This document shows positions 1-8,804 of a stretch of DNA of 64,000 nucleotides, in pieces; within the stretch, counting starts at the first letter, position 1; every line of letters begins with the position of its first letter. The notes below the pieces were generated by a model. The model searched no databases. It saw only the letters and a program-made list of their open reading frames with translations, and was not told the DNA's origin. The position numbers and the translations under genes are program-made. The DNA comes from Paenibacillus sp. JNUCC-31. Lineage in GTDB: Bacteria; Bacillota; Bacilli; Paenibacillales; Paenibacillaceae. The stretch is from assembly GCF_014844075.1 (NCBI RefSeq), contig NZ_CP062165.1:3100001-3164000 (forward strand), written 5' to 3'.

Positions 1-2100
1 GCCTACAACCTCCGCCGCCGTATGCTGCTGAACACCCGGCTGAAGTGCCGGCATGGTTAACGTTACTGCCAGTGCAATACAACAACCCACCGCATGCAGG
101 AAGACGATATAACCCTGCACGATTCGATCACGCAAAAGCTTCACTTTGCCCAATCCATAAGCCAAGGCAAGGGTCAGCGCAGCGAACATCAGCCACTTGT
201 AGAACAGGTATAACAGGAATGAGTCATCGACGACTTTCATATACAATTCATTCGACTCATACAGTACATATATCCACAGATTGGCGAGTGTCGCGTACTT
301 GAATGCATTCAGGAAACCGATCTCTGTCAAGCTATAGTGGTATTTCTCTGCGGACAGAGAGCCGTTGCGATCCATGGCGTAATAGAGCGTAATAAGCAGC
401 GCACCAAGCGTGATGCAGGAGTATTTTAGCATGAAATAAGATTGCTCCCCCATAATGAACAGCACCAGCACATCATAGTACACAAAGGTGAACATGCACA
501 GCAGCACGATGCCCCATCCGGCACGCTCCACCAGCTTGAATCGCTTCAGATGTCCGAGCGTAACCAGTAGAACCCCTTCGATCAGCCAGCCCATGGACAG
601 CCACTTTGCACCAAATTGGAACGGTATAATCAGAATGGCAAAGGTCAGAGAAGTCACGTAGAACAATAGAAGGGTCTGCTTTTCCTGAGGCATCCTCTGT
701 TGGACAAACCGGGCAAGCCCGAAATAGACCATAGCGAAAATCAGAGCAAGCAAGCCCTGTGCGTCATTCCAACCCGCGGCATCGAACAATACATACAACA
801 TCAGACAGCTGATGCTCGTATTCATCGCCAGCAGTGCAAAGTCCCACCAGGTTAACTTCACCCGATGTTTGAATGGATAAGCCAGTGTTATGCCGAGATA
901 TAATGCAAACGTCACAATGGAATACACCATGCCGATCTGCTCACTTGGCGAGAGCCATAACAGGATGAGCATGGACGGTGTGTTGAACAGAAAACTGATA
1001 TAGTGCACAATCGGCCACCGTTTGCCAAATGAAATCCATACAATAATTCCGTTTAAGAGCAACAGATAGATCATGGCAACATACACAGCCGAACCTTGAA
1101 GGCCAAAATAGGCCATGTAGGAGATTAACGGTAGATACCCTCCAACCAAACCAAGGGAGCAGATTGTCCTGGACTGATACCTCAACGATAGCAGCACGGA
1201 TACCGCCGAAACCAGGACCGACAAGGCAAGGCCTGTATATAACCCGATCATATGCAGCAGAAAGTAACTGTAGAAGATGGAGCCAAACAGAACGGAAATG
1301 CCGCCGCCCAGCAGCCCCATCGCGAACGTCTGCCGTCTGCGCCGGAACAGCCACTCACCTCCGGCAAGCATGAGCACGCCAAGGAGGAAAAAAGCGCCGC
1401 CTTTCATCTCATCGTTGAACCAGGTAGCGTATGAGTAGCGAAACGCCGCTCCAACCCCGAGAATAATGAGCAGGATGGCGACCTTGTTGATCCAGCTTAG
1501 GCCAATCTTCATCTCCATCCGGTTCTGGCGAATGCGCCGCTGGATGATCTCTTCGCTTAATCCCTCTTCCGCCATATGCTCGTATCCCTGCTGCATCTGC
1601 CCACGCAGCGCCTCTTCTCTCTCCCACAGGGTCTGTCTGTGCGCCTCAATACGTTCCTGCACCTCAGCAGCCAGATAATCAATTCTCTCCTTCATCTCGG
1701 TGGCTTCGCTCTGAAGCTCCTCTGAAGCCCTGTTGAATATGGCATTCAAATTCACTTTGGCACGATGTTCATGCGCCGCGAGCCGATCATTATGTACACT
1801 CGTCTTTCCCCGAAAATACGTCTCCATCTTCTCCTGGGATACACGAATGAGATTTAATTTCTCATCCAGCATCTGTTCGGACAGAGCCATCCGAAGACGG
1901 GCATTCTCTTCCTCCATCTTGCGAGTGCGTACTTCAAGCTGTTGCAGCTTGAGTTGATGCGCCTCATATTGTGCTCGCAGATGTTCATTCTGCACGATCA
2001 GATCATCGGATTGATACTCCTGGAGCAGCGCATTATATTCCTTCAACAGCTGTTTCTGCTGCTCCTGAACCTGGTGAAGCCGATCCTTGAACTCTTTCAT
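1..2100 (-). CDS. DUF2339-type multi-pass membrane protein (C-terminus beyond window)
   Basis: The frame is open for 700 codons from the ATG at 2100 to the window edge, so the end is missing. Residues 1 to about 175 are a Gln/Glu/Lys-rich, coiled-coil-like segment (KDRLHQVQEQQKQLLKEYN near the start). After that come many hydrophobic helices beginning near WINKVAILLIILGVGAAF, with basic loops such as WLFRRRRQ and the glycine run MGLLGGGISVLF. A coiled-coil head on a long membrane array fits the DUF2339 family, which has no assigned reaction. A GGAGGA ribosome site lies 6 bases upstream of the ATG. The family call is by pattern; the membrane topology is clear. Confidence 0.75.
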   Translation of the reverse strand, partial: MKEFKDRLHQVQEQQKQLLKEYNALLQEYQSDDLIVQNEHLRAQYEAHQLKLQQLEVRTRKMEEENARLRMALSEQMLDEKLNLIRVSQEKMETYFRGKTSVHNDRLAAHEHRAKVNLNAIFNRASEELQSEATEMKERIDYLAAEVQERIEAHRQTLWEREEALRGQMQQGYEHMAEEGLSEEIIQRRIRQNRMEMKIGLSWINKVAILLIILGVGAAFRYSYATWFNDEMKGGAFFLLGVLMLAGGEWLFRRRRQTFAMGLLGGGISVLFGSIFYSYFLLHMIGLYTGLALSVLVSAVSVLLSLRYQSRTICSLGLVGGYLPLISYMAYFGLQGSAVYVAMIYLLLLNGIIVWISFGKRWPIVHYISFLFNTPSMLILLWLSPSEQIGMVYSIVTFALYLGITLAYPFKHRVKLTWWDFALLAMNTSISCLMLYVLFDAAGWNDAQGLLALIFAMVYFGLARFVQQRMPQEKQTLLLFYVTSLTFAILIIPFQFGAKWLSMGWLIEGVLLVTLGHLKRFKLVERAGWGIVLLCMFTFVYYDVLVLFIMGEQSYFMLKYSCITLGALLITLYYAMDRNGSLSAEKYHYSLTEIGFLNAFKYATLANLWIYVLYESNELYMKVVDDSFLLYLFYKWLMFAALTLALAYGLGKVKLLRDRIVQGYIVFLHAVGCCIALAVTLTMPALQPGVQQHTAAEVVG

Positions 2101-2248
2101 GAGCTTCCTCCGTTGGTTGATGTTGATTTTGTTTCCTATATTTTACTATATGTATGCCATAAAGTGGGGTTTAAGGAATAGAATCATTTACCGTTCTCTG
2201 TGGATTGGAAGTCGTTATGGGATTTATACAAAAAAATGCTTACATAAC

Positions 2249-2282
2249 AAAAAGCCCGGGAAGCATCAGCTCCCAGGACTCT
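2249..2282 (-). terminator. Intrinsic terminator after the LCP gene
   Basis: On the minus strand CCTGGGA and TCCCGGG form a stem around a short loop, followed by a CTTTTTGTT tract. It lies about 70 bases past the stop of the LCP gene and before the start region of the DUF2339 gene. Confidence 0.6.
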
Positions 2283-2352
2283 CATTCATTGATATAGTCA
2301 TTCTGCACACGTATACAACTTCCGGTCATCTTACTGAGCCTCGGATACTTGC

Positions 2353-3387
2353 TTACGCCGGATCTTTCGTATCCGCCGTCTCCGGCTCCATAATTTCGGT
2401 GGTATCCGGGTCTAGCCAGTTCGCGATCATCCCTCGCACATATTGCAGATCACTCTCTGACAAATCATAGTACCATGTGCCGCTACGCGTTGCTCCCTCA
2501 CCCTTCAGCATGTAATTGCTGATTGTTGGTGCGTTGTCTTTCATATATAGAGACTCGGCAAATTTCATAATGAAATCCGAGTTCATGTTGGTTGTAAAAT
2601 TCGATCCAGCGATCTGGATAACGTCCGGGATCTTGGTGAGATTTTTGACCTCAAGCGCACGATTCATGAAGGCACTTAGAAAAAGACGGTGCCGCATCGT
2701 CCGATTGAAATCGGAATCTTCCCGGTAACGTACATAGCCCAGCGCTTCCTCTCCGCTGTAGATCGGTTTGTTGGCTTCAACAAACAGCTTCTCATGCGTT
2801 TTCAATTTGTTCTCAATATTTTTCTTAATTGGCAATTCAACACCGCCAACCGCATCAACAATATCCTTGAGTCCGTTAAAATTAATTGCGGCATAGAAAT
2901 CGACTTTGTTTTCCAACAGATGTTCTACGGTATCCATCGCCATCTTGGCTTCACCATGAGCATACGCAGAATTAATCTTCGATTTCACATCCCGGCCGAT
3001 AATATCGGTATAGGAGTCACGCGGAATCGACAGCAGCAACACTTTATTTTCCTCCGGACGAACGACAGAATAGATGATCGTATCCGAACGACTAGGTTCG
3101 TTATCCCGTTGGTCAATCCCTAGCAGCAACAGCGAGAATGGATCGGTATGTTCTACAACGGGTGCATCCTTATCGCCAACCGGCTTGAAGGATTCATCAA
3201 GGGCTTCCTTTACAGTACCCGAGGCAAACAGGTTAAATGCCAGCAGGACGAGTTGTTTTTGATAGATAAATCCGACTCCTCCCAGCACAATGAGTGTGCT
3301 AAGGATGATAATTAGAGGCTTCTTCCATCTCTTCTTCGGCTTCTTCGGCTTCCGTCGGGTTAAATGTGCAGCATTGTTCTCCATCAT
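2353..3387 (-). CDS. LytR-CpsA-Psr (LCP) family cell-wall polymer ligase
   Basis: LCP proteins transfer anionic glycopolymers from a lipid carrier to peptidoglycan on the outer face of the membrane. The protein has a Lys/Arg-rich cytoplasmic tail (RRKPKKPKKRWKK), one membrane anchor (about 25-45) and an LCP domain. Visible LCP motifs are FSLLLLGIDQRD, SRSDTIIYSVV, LLSIPRDSY, KINSAYAHG and later YVRYREDSDFNRTMRHR, carrying the conserved Asp and Arg residues of the pyrophosphate-lipid pocket. Length (344) is normal. The AGGAG site lies only about 2 bases from the first ATG, so the second ATG at 3384 may be the true start. It is transcribed alone, divergently from the aldo/keto reductase. The natural polymer is not visible from context. 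Confidence 0.9.
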   Translation of the reverse strand: MMENNAAHLTRRKPKKPKKRWKKPLIIILSTLIVLGGVGFIYQKQLVLLAFNLFASGTVKEALDESFKPVGDKDAPVVEHTDPFSLLLLGIDQRDNEPSRSDTIIYSVVRPEENKVLLLSIPRDSYTDIIGRDVKSKINSAYAHGEAKMAMDTVEHLLENKVDFYAAINFNGLKDIVDAVGGVELPIKKNIENKLKTHEKLFVEANKPIYSGEEALGYVRYREDSDFNRTMRHRLFLSAFMNRALEVKNLTKIPDVIQIAGSNFTTNMNSDFIMKFAESLYMKDNAPTISNYMLKGEGATRSGTWYYDLSESDLQYVRGMIANWLDPDTTEIMEPETADTKDPA

Positions 3388-3497
3388 ATCTCCTTTAATA
3401 ACGGTCTTAGAATCATTTAACTATATTAATAACACGTTTTCAATAGATTACGTTATAATCTCCTATACAAGAAATGACAGAGAAGGAGCGATGAACG

Positions 3498-4472
3498 ATG
3501 GAATATCGACGTTTGGGGAATAGCGGTCTACGTGTTTCCGCACTTGGACTCGGCACCAATGCCTTTGGTAAACGGGCGGACGACCCGACTTCGATCCGCA
3601 TTATTCATGCGGCACTGGATCAGGGAATTAATTTTATCGATACCGCCAACATCTACGCCGGAACGGAATCAGAGCGGATTATCGGACAGGCCCTTACAGG
3701 TCGACGGGAAAACGCTGTGCTTGCTACCAAAGCCGGACTCCCCCGGCATGACGGTCCCCATGGGCGCGGTTCCTCCCGCTACCATTTGCAGCAAGAGCTT
3801 GAACATAGCCTGCGGCGCCTGCAAACGGACTATGTGGATCTGTATCAGATCCATACCTTTGATCCGCACACACCGCTGGATGAGACGCTGCGCACATTAG
3901 ACGATATGGTCACTTCTGGCAAAGTCCGCTATATCGGAGCTTCCAACTATGCAGCCTGGGAGCTGATGAAAGCTCTTGGTACCAGCGAGCTGAAAGGATA
4001 TGTACGTTATATCTCGACCCAAACCAGCTACTCTCTGGCTGATCGCACACCTGAACTTGAACTCGTGCCGATGTGCCTTGATCAAGGTGTCGGCATCATA
4101 CCGTATTTCCCGCTGGCTGGTGGCATTCTGACAGGCAAATACAATGGCGAAGCTGGCGTACCTTCCGGTTCCAGAGCGGATACCGATCCGGCCTTCAATC
4201 GTTTCCTGCTTGAGCGTAACATTAATTTAGGTGAACAAGTGAGCCAAAAAGCAGCCGAATTCGGATGCTCCCCGAGTGTACTTTCACTCGCCTGGCTGCT
4301 GGCAAGACCTGCCGTTTCAACCGTAATTGTGGGCGCTACCCGTCCCGAACAGCTGGAGCATAATCTCGCCAGCCTGGACATGAAGCTGACCAAGGATATG
4401 ATCGCCGAGCTGGATCAGCTTAGCGATTCATTCCGCCATGGTGAGCCTTTTGCCACGTACCGCTTAGATTAA
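3498..4472 (+). CDS. Aldo/keto reductase (YhdN/Tas-like)
   Basis: NAD(P)H-dependent TIM-barrel reductase of aldehydes and ketones. It starts with the family signature MEYRRLGNSGLRVSALGLGT. The catalytic tetrad is visible as Asp in INFIDTANIY, Tyr in the same segment, Lys in VLATKAG and His in YQIHTFDP. The C-terminal nucleotide-binding part includes STVIVGATRPEQLEHN. Length 324 is typical. GGAG sits 9-10 bases before the ATG. It converges on the MarR gene across a shared terminator. The substrate cannot be told from sequence. Confidence 0.92.
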   Translation: MEYRRLGNSGLRVSALGLGTNAFGKRADDPTSIRIIHAALDQGINFIDTANIYAGTESERIIGQALTGRRENAVLATKAGLPRHDGPHGRGSSRYHLQQELEHSLRRLQTDYVDLYQIHTFDPHTPLDETLRTLDDMVTSGKVRYIGASNYAAWELMKALGTSELKGYVRYISTQTSYSLADRTPELELVPMCLDQGVGIIPYFPLAGGILTGKYNGEAGVPSGSRADTDPAFNRFLLERNINLGEQVSQKAAEFGCSPSVLSLAWLLARPAVSTVIVGATRPEQLEHNLASLDMKLTKDMIAELDQLSDSFRHGEPFATYRLD

Positions 4473-4513
4473 AACCAACCTCCCTGCGAATAAGTTCGAG
4501 GGAGGTTGGTTGG
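4473..4513. terminator. Bidirectional terminator between aldo/keto reductase and MarR genes
   Basis: AACCAACCTCCC and GGGAGGTTGGTT form a 12-bp stem starting immediately after the reductase stop codon, around a loop of about 15 bases. A-rich and T-rich flanks suggest function in both directions between convergent genes. Confidence 0.8.
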
Positions 4514-4621
4514 TTTATGTTGGACATTCTGAATGTCGTATTTGTATTCGTATATTATAATTAATCCCAATTCCACTACAATCTGTAGTTTAATCGGATA
4601 TAGAAAAAAAATCGCTATGAA

Positions 4622-5083
4622 CTAACGATCTGATTTATGTTTGATAAATGTCTGCATGATCTCCATGTACTCTTCTTTCCGATCACTGATAAGGTCGAAA
4701 AATGCATTGTCTGCTGCCTCAGCCAATTCGATCCCCTCAATTGCCAATCGCGTTCCTTCCGGCGTGGTTGTAATAATGTTGGCACGAGTATCGGTCAGAT
4801 GACGATTACGGACAATCAGTCCTCTTTTTTCAAGAGTTCGAAGCACCTGGGAAGTCACGTTAACATCAACGTTGGCAAATTGGGCAAGTTGGACTTGGGT
4901 TACGCCTTTCCCCTCTTGATCGTGTTCATTCAGCCATACACAGGCATGTAATAACACAAACTGGGGTTGTGTCAGTCCAAGAGGCTCCAGAACCCTACGC
5001 ATTTCCTTTTGCCACATCGTGGTGACCTGCCATAACAGGTACCCCGGACTTTCTTGTGCGTTTTTATATCGTGAAATTTTCAT
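4622..5083 (-). CDS. MarR family transcriptional regulator
   Basis: A 153-residue winged-helix dimeric regulator. The MarR core is visible: LGLTQPQFVLLHACVWL, then VTQVQLAQFANVDVNVTSQV (recognition helix) and LRTLEKRGLIVRNRHLTDTR (wing with the conserved D-R). A good GGAGG site lies 7 bases before the ATG. A near-palindrome 47 bases upstream of the start is a likely autoregulatory operator. The convergent aldo/keto reductase is a possible but unproven target. The ligand is unknown. Confidence 0.88.
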   Translation of the reverse strand: MKISRYKNAQESPGYLLWQVTTMWQKEMRRVLEPLGLTQPQFVLLHACVWLNEHDQEGKGVTQVQLAQFANVDVNVTSQVLRTLEKRGLIVRNRHLTDTRANIITTTPEGTRLAIEGIELAEAADNAFFDLISDRKEEYMEIMQTFIKHKSDR

Positions 5084-5129
5084 TTTATACCTCCATCGTT
5101 GATACCTTGAGCTTAACCTTATAACGTTT

Positions 5130-5151
5130 GTTGAAGCGAATCCGTTTCAAC
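5130..5151. promoter_or_regulatory. Candidate MarR operator
   Basis: A 22-bp near-palindrome with half-sites GTTGAA and TTCAAC, matching its own reverse complement at 18 of 22 positions, lies in the short space between the MarR start and the AIM24 stop. Size and place fit an autoregulatory MarR site. This is an inference from symmetry alone. Confidence 0.45.
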
Positions 5152-5174
5152 GTTGTACATTCTATAGGGAATAA

Positions 5175-5852
5175 TTAGCGCGAAGGAATAAATTGTTTCA
5201 CCCATTGTCCAAATCCCTGCGGATTACGACTCTGGATCAGGACAATCCCCTCACCCCGGAATCGGCATACCAGTCCTTCACCGCTGGTCACGCTGGATAA
5301 CCACCCTTGTGAAGCCTTCTCAATGCGATAATCCATATAATTGGGCCATGCCACCAAGTGAGCATTATCCACGATCACTTCTTCACCCGCAGTCAGATGG
5401 ATAGCATGGATTGCACCGTATGACGACAAGAACACGGTTCCTCGTCCGCTGATCTCTATAATAAAGAAACCCTCTCCCGAGAAGAGGCCTTTCTTCAAGT
5501 TTTGCATTTTGGTATTCACCTGAATACCTTCGGTTCCGGCCAGAAATCCATCTTTCTGTACATAGAGCGAATAAGAGCCATCCAGTTCAATCGCCTCCAC
5601 ATCCCCCATGCTTGATGGTGAGAGCAGAATTTCCGCAGATCCCCCTGCAGCCGTCAATTCCTGAAAGAAAAATTTCTCGCCACTGAGCATTCGTCCGATT
5701 CCGCCGAACATGCCGCCCTCAGCAGATCCCTTCAAATCAACGGTTGGCGTCATGGATACCATTGCCCCGCTCTCTGCCTTGAACCGTTCTCCCCGCTGCA
5801 AGTGAATCTTGAGCATCGCAAATGCACCATCGTATAAAATTTCATAGTTCAT
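5175..5852 (-). CDS. AIM24/TIGR00266 family protein
   Basis: A 225-residue soluble beta-rich protein of the AIM24 family. Family features are the N-terminal ERFKAESGAMVSMTPTVDL, the glycine-rich GGMFGGIGRMLSGEKFFFQ and the C-terminal SGEGLVCRFRGEGIVLIQSR. The biochemical role of bacterial members is not established. It overlaps the end of the HxlR gene by 4 bases (ATGA), so the two are probably translated together. It has no signal peptide or membrane helix. Confidence 0.85.
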   Translation of the reverse strand: MNYEILYDGAFAMLKIHLQRGERFKAESGAMVSMTPTVDLKGSAEGGMFGGIGRMLSGEKFFFQELTAAGGSAEILLSPSSMGDVEAIELDGSYSLYVQKDGFLAGTEGIQVNTKMQNLKKGLFSGEGFFIIEISGRGTVFLSSYGAIHAIHLTAGEEVIVDNAHLVAWPNYMDYRIEKASQGWLSSVTSGEGLVCRFRGEGIVLIQSRNPQGFGQWVKQFIPSR

Positions 5853-6244
5853 GGCTTCATCAGCTCCTTGTTGTCCGTGTTAAAATCATTTAGCCCATTA
5901 TCCTCCAACACGGAGGATTTGTCTCCGTATTCCTTAATAATATGCTGATCTCCCCAATTACATAGTGCATTTAGAATCGGTTCCAAACTTCGGCCATAGT
6001 CGCTCAGCTCATACTCTACTTTGGGAGGAACCTGATTATATACGATTCGGTTCACAATCCCGTCATCTTCAAGCTCTCTAAGCTGTTGAGTCAACATTTT
6101 CTGCGTAATTGCGGGCATAATACGCTTGAGATCACTCGTCCGTTTCTTCCCGTGTGTCAGATGGCAGAGGATGACGCATTTCCACTTGCCACCGATGACT
6201 TCAAGCGTTGCTTCAACTGAAATATTATATTTCTTTCTGATCAT
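5849..6244 (-). CDS. HxlR family transcriptional regulator
   Basis: A 131-residue HxlR winged-helix protein. Diagnostic parts are LEVIGGKWKCVILCHLTHGK, then RTSDLKRIMPAITQKMLTQQ and LRELEDDGIVNRIVYNQVPP, followed by VEYELSDYGRSLEPIL. Members of this family (YodB, CatR, HypR) often sense electrophiles or oxidants through a Cys near the N-terminus; this protein has Cys in KWKCVILC and LCNWGD. It lies divergent from an MFS exporter, with palindromic sites between them, so control of the exporter and of itself is likely. Confidence 0.92.
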   Translation of the reverse strand: MIRKKYNISVEATLEVIGGKWKCVILCHLTHGKKRTSDLKRIMPAITQKMLTQQLRELEDDGIVNRIVYNQVPPKVEYELSDYGRSLEPILNALCNWGDQHIIKEYGDKSSVLEDNGLNDFNTDNKELMKP

Positions 6245-6294
6245 GCTGCATGTCCTCCCTGGGATTGTTATTCATAAAAGCAATGGCTATATAG

Positions 6295-6333
6295 GCACTA
6301 AAAAGTACGTAGGGTACTAAAAAGTACGTACTA
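6295..6333. promoter_or_regulatory. Tandem HxlR-type operators between regulator and MFS exporter
   Basis: A 15-bp direct repeat (ACTAAAAAGTACGTA at 6297-6311 and 6316-6330, 19 bp apart) contains GCACT-AAAA-AGTAC at 6295-6308 and the perfect palindrome GTACT-AAAA-AGTAC at 6314-6327. A further palindrome AGTACGTACT lies at 6324-6333. TACT-n-AGTA symmetry matches the type of site bound by HxlR/YodB proteins. The array lies 51-89 bases before the HxlR start and about 76 bases before the exporter. Confidence 0.7.
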
Positions 6334-6408
6334 TTCATTTTATGTCGAATAACTCATAATAGCATTTGCCGGTACGTAAATCTACATTCTGGGGAGTTGA
6401 ACAAGACA

Positions 6409-7635
6409 ATGTTACATGATTCAAAACGCAGTACCTGGGCATTGCTGGCGCTGGCAATCAGTGCGTTTGCCATCGGCACCACTGAATTTATCAGCGTTGG
6501 TCTGCTGCCCCTTATTGCAGATGACCTGGGCATTTCCGTAACGACAGCGGGACTGACCGTTACTTTATATGCATTAGGCGTAACCTTCGGGGCACCGATT
6601 CTGACCTCATTGACGTCAACGGTGTCACGCAAGACGCTGCTGCTTGCCATTATGGTTGTTTTTATCGTTGGTAACACCATGGCGGCGCTCTCAAGTGGAA
6701 TTACCATGCTGCTCATAGCACGAATCATCTCCGCTCTGGCACACGGCGTATTCATGTCCATTGGTTCCACCATTGCGGCAGACCTGGTCCCTGCAAACCG
6801 CCGGGCGAGCGCTATTGCTATCATGTTCTCTGGCCTGACCATTGCTACAGTAACCGGTGTACCCCTGGGTACACTCATCGGTCAAAACTTGGGCTGGCGC
6901 GCAGCTTTCATTCTTATCGTTGTCGTAGGTGTTGTGGCCTTTATCGGCAACATGCTTCTCGTGCCATCCACGTTGCAACGCGGAACGCGAACTGCATTCC
7001 GTGAACAACTGAAGCTGGTCACAGGCGGACGGTTGTTGCTGGCTTTTGCCATTACAGCTGTGGGATATGGGGGAACGTTTGTGGTGTTCACTTACCTGTC
7101 CCCACTATTGCACGATATCAGCGGATATTCCGAGAAAACGGTCGCGGGAATTCTGCTGCTGTACGGGATCGCCATTGCTATCGGTAATATTATTGGAGGG
7201 AAAGCAGCCAACCGCAATCCGCTCCGAGCACTCTTCTATATGTTTATCATTCAGACCGTCATTCTGGGCATACTATATTTCACAGTTCCCTTTAAGCTAG
7301 CAGCATTACTCACCATACTCGGCATGGGCCTGCTTGCCTTCATGAATGTGCCAGGGCTTCAGATGTACGTCGTGACGCTCGCAGAACGTTATGCTCCACA
7401 GGCCAAAGACGTCGCCTCCGCCTTTAACATCGCAGCCTTTAACGCAGGTATCGCAATTGGTGCATATTTAGGCGGTGTAATTACGGACTCCATCGGTCTG
7501 ATTCATACCACATGGGTTGGTGCAATTATGGTTCTGGCTGCTGTGCTTCTGACTGGCTGGGCAAGAGTGCTTGATCGTAGAGATCCCTCTTCTCCATCAG
7601 AGACAGAGTCAGGTTCAGTCAGAACCGCAGGCTAG
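6409..7635 (+). CDS. MFS drug/metabolite exporter (AraJ/YdhP-like)
   Basis: A 12-helix major-facilitator exporter of about 408 residues. It begins with WALLALAISAFAIGTTEF and LLPLIADDLGISVTTAGLTV, typical of the AraJ/YdhP subfamily; helix 4-5 carries ARIISALAHGVFMSIGSTIA and FSGLTIATVTGVPLGTLIG (antiporter motif C-like). Export substrate is unknown. A TTG at 6397 is also in frame, but the GGGGAG site (6391-6396) touches it directly, so the ATG at 6409 is preferred, with a long 12-base spacer. It is divergent from the HxlR gene. Confidence 0.88.
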   Translation: MLHDSKRSTWALLALAISAFAIGTTEFISVGLLPLIADDLGISVTTAGLTVTLYALGVTFGAPILTSLTSTVSRKTLLLAIMVVFIVGNTMAALSSGITMLLIARIISALAHGVFMSIGSTIAADLVPANRRASAIAIMFSGLTIATVTGVPLGTLIGQNLGWRAAFILIVVVGVVAFIGNMLLVPSTLQRGTRTAFREQLKLVTGGRLLLAFAITAVGYGGTFVVFTYLSPLLHDISGYSEKTVAGILLLYGIAIAIGNIIGGKAANRNPLRALFYMFIIQTVILGILYFTVPFKLAALLTILGMGLLAFMNVPGLQMYVVTLAERYAPQAKDVASAFNIAAFNAGIAIGAYLGGVITDSIGLIHTTWVGAIMVLAAVLLTGWARVLDRRDPSSPSETESGSVRTAG

Positions 7636-7699
7636 CATGCATCATTTCCCTGTGATGAAGTACCATTGCGGAACCGGTTTGCCCAATATTGTATTCTAG

Positions 7700-7750
7700 T
7701 ATAATACGTTGATTCTAATTCGATCTATAGTGATCTATAGTGATCTAATT
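7700..7750 (+). promoter_or_regulatory. TATAAT box and triple 10-bp direct repeat before the second aldo/keto reductase
   Basis: TATAAT at 7700-7705 has a poor -35 (TTTGCC, 16-base spacer). Directly downstream lie three in-phase copies of a 10-mer: CGATCTATAG, TGATCTATAG and TGATCTAATT at 7721-7750. One helical turn of spacing suits a protein-binding array, but no protein is assigned. Confidence 0.4.
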
Positions 7751-7822
7751 GAAGAATTCCTCTGGGCTAGACTGAAAAAGAAATATAATAATAATGGATA
7801 CAAAATTTGAGGAGGATTTCAC

Positions 7823-8668
7823 ATGACAGCACAACATTTACAATCCACAGTAACATTAAATAATGGCATTTCAATGCCTTGGTTTGGACTTGGCGTATTT
7901 AAGGTAGAAGAGGGAGCTGAACTCATCGAGGCTGTTAAACAAGCGATTGCTCACGGATACCGCAGTATTGATACAGCTGCTATATACGGCAACGAATCCG
8001 GTGTAGGTCAAGCGATTGCCGAGGCTTTGAAGGAAAATAATCTGAAGCGTGAAGATCTGTTCATTACCTCCAAAGTGTGGAACGCAGATCTTGGATATGA
8101 AGAGACGCTTGCGGCCTATGAAACAACGCTGAGCAAACTTGGGTTGGAATACCTGGACCTGTATCTGATTCACTGGCCAAAAGCAGGCAAATACAAAGGC
8201 GCATGGAAAGCAATGGAACAACTGTACAAAGCAGGCCGCATTAAAGCCATTGGCGTCAGTAACTTCCAGATTCACCACCTTGAAGATCTGATGCAGGATG
8301 CCGAATTGAAGCCAGCAATTAATCAGGTAGAGTACCACCCTCGTCTGACTCAAGTTCGTCTCAAAGCATTCTGTGAGAAAAACGGAATTCAATTGGAAGC
8401 TTGGTCCCCGCTGATGCAGGGTCAACTTCTGGACAATCCGGTTCTGACCGAAATTGCCACTGCGAAAGGTAAATCGGTAGCACAGGTCATCCTGCGCTGG
8501 GACTTGCAGAACGGTGTCATCACCATTCCGAAGTCTACCAAGGAAAAACGTATTGTCGAGAACTCTTCCATCTTCGACTTCGAATTGTCCAATGATGAGA
8601 TGGAGCGTATTAGCACCCTGAACGAAGATGTTCGCGTTGGACCTGATCCGGACAACTTTGATTTCTAA
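7823..8668 (+). CDS. Aldo/keto reductase (YvgN/YtbE-like, AKR5-type)
   Basis: A 281-residue NADPH-dependent reductase resembling glyoxal/methylglyoxal reductase YvgN and 2,5-diketogluconate reductases. The catalytic residues appear in order: Asp in YRSIDTAAIYGNE, Tyr in the same segment, Lys in FITSKVWNAD and His in DLYLIHWPKAG. Later motifs KAIGVSNFQIHHLE, NQVEYHPRL and TIPKSTKEKRIVEN are all present. GAGGAGG precedes the ATG. It is followed by its own terminator, so it is monocistronic. It is not closely related in sequence to the reductase at 3498. Confidence 0.93.
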   Translation: MTAQHLQSTVTLNNGISMPWFGLGVFKVEEGAELIEAVKQAIAHGYRSIDTAAIYGNESGVGQAIAEALKENNLKREDLFITSKVWNADLGYEETLAAYETTLSKLGLEYLDLYLIHWPKAGKYKGAWKAMEQLYKAGRIKAIGVSNFQIHHLEDLMQDAELKPAINQVEYHPRLTQVRLKAFCEKNGIQLEAWSPLMQGQLLDNPVLTEIATAKGKSVAQVILRWDLQNGVITIPKSTKEKRIVENSSIFDFELSNDEMERISTLNEDVRVGPDPDNFDF

Positions 8669-8718
8669 TTTGAAAGATAACTAAATAAGCTAATGCCTAT
8701 ACAGGTAAAAAAGCAGGC

Positions 8719-8768
8719 AAAACCTCCAATCTTCGCTATGTGCGAAGTTGAAGGTTTTCCTTCTTTTT
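8719..8768 (+). terminator. Intrinsic terminator of the second aldo/keto reductase
   Basis: AAAACCTCCAATCTTCGC pairs with GCGAAGTTGAAGGTTTT around a 5-base loop, with two mismatches, and is followed by CCTTCTTTTTT. Confidence 0.85.
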
Positions 8769-8804
8769 TGGCTTCAGTAATTCCTTCGTCCCTAAAATAC
8801 CCCA

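Noticed and set aside
941..1627. Minus and plus ORFs of 60-137 codons in the first 2 kb
   Set aside because: They are out-of-frame shadows of the single 700-codon DUF2339 frame, which crosses the window edge.
2087..2470. 127-codon plus-strand ORF over the LCP terminator
   Set aside because: It runs from the DUF2339 start across the terminator into the LCP gene; no ribosome site and no protein features.
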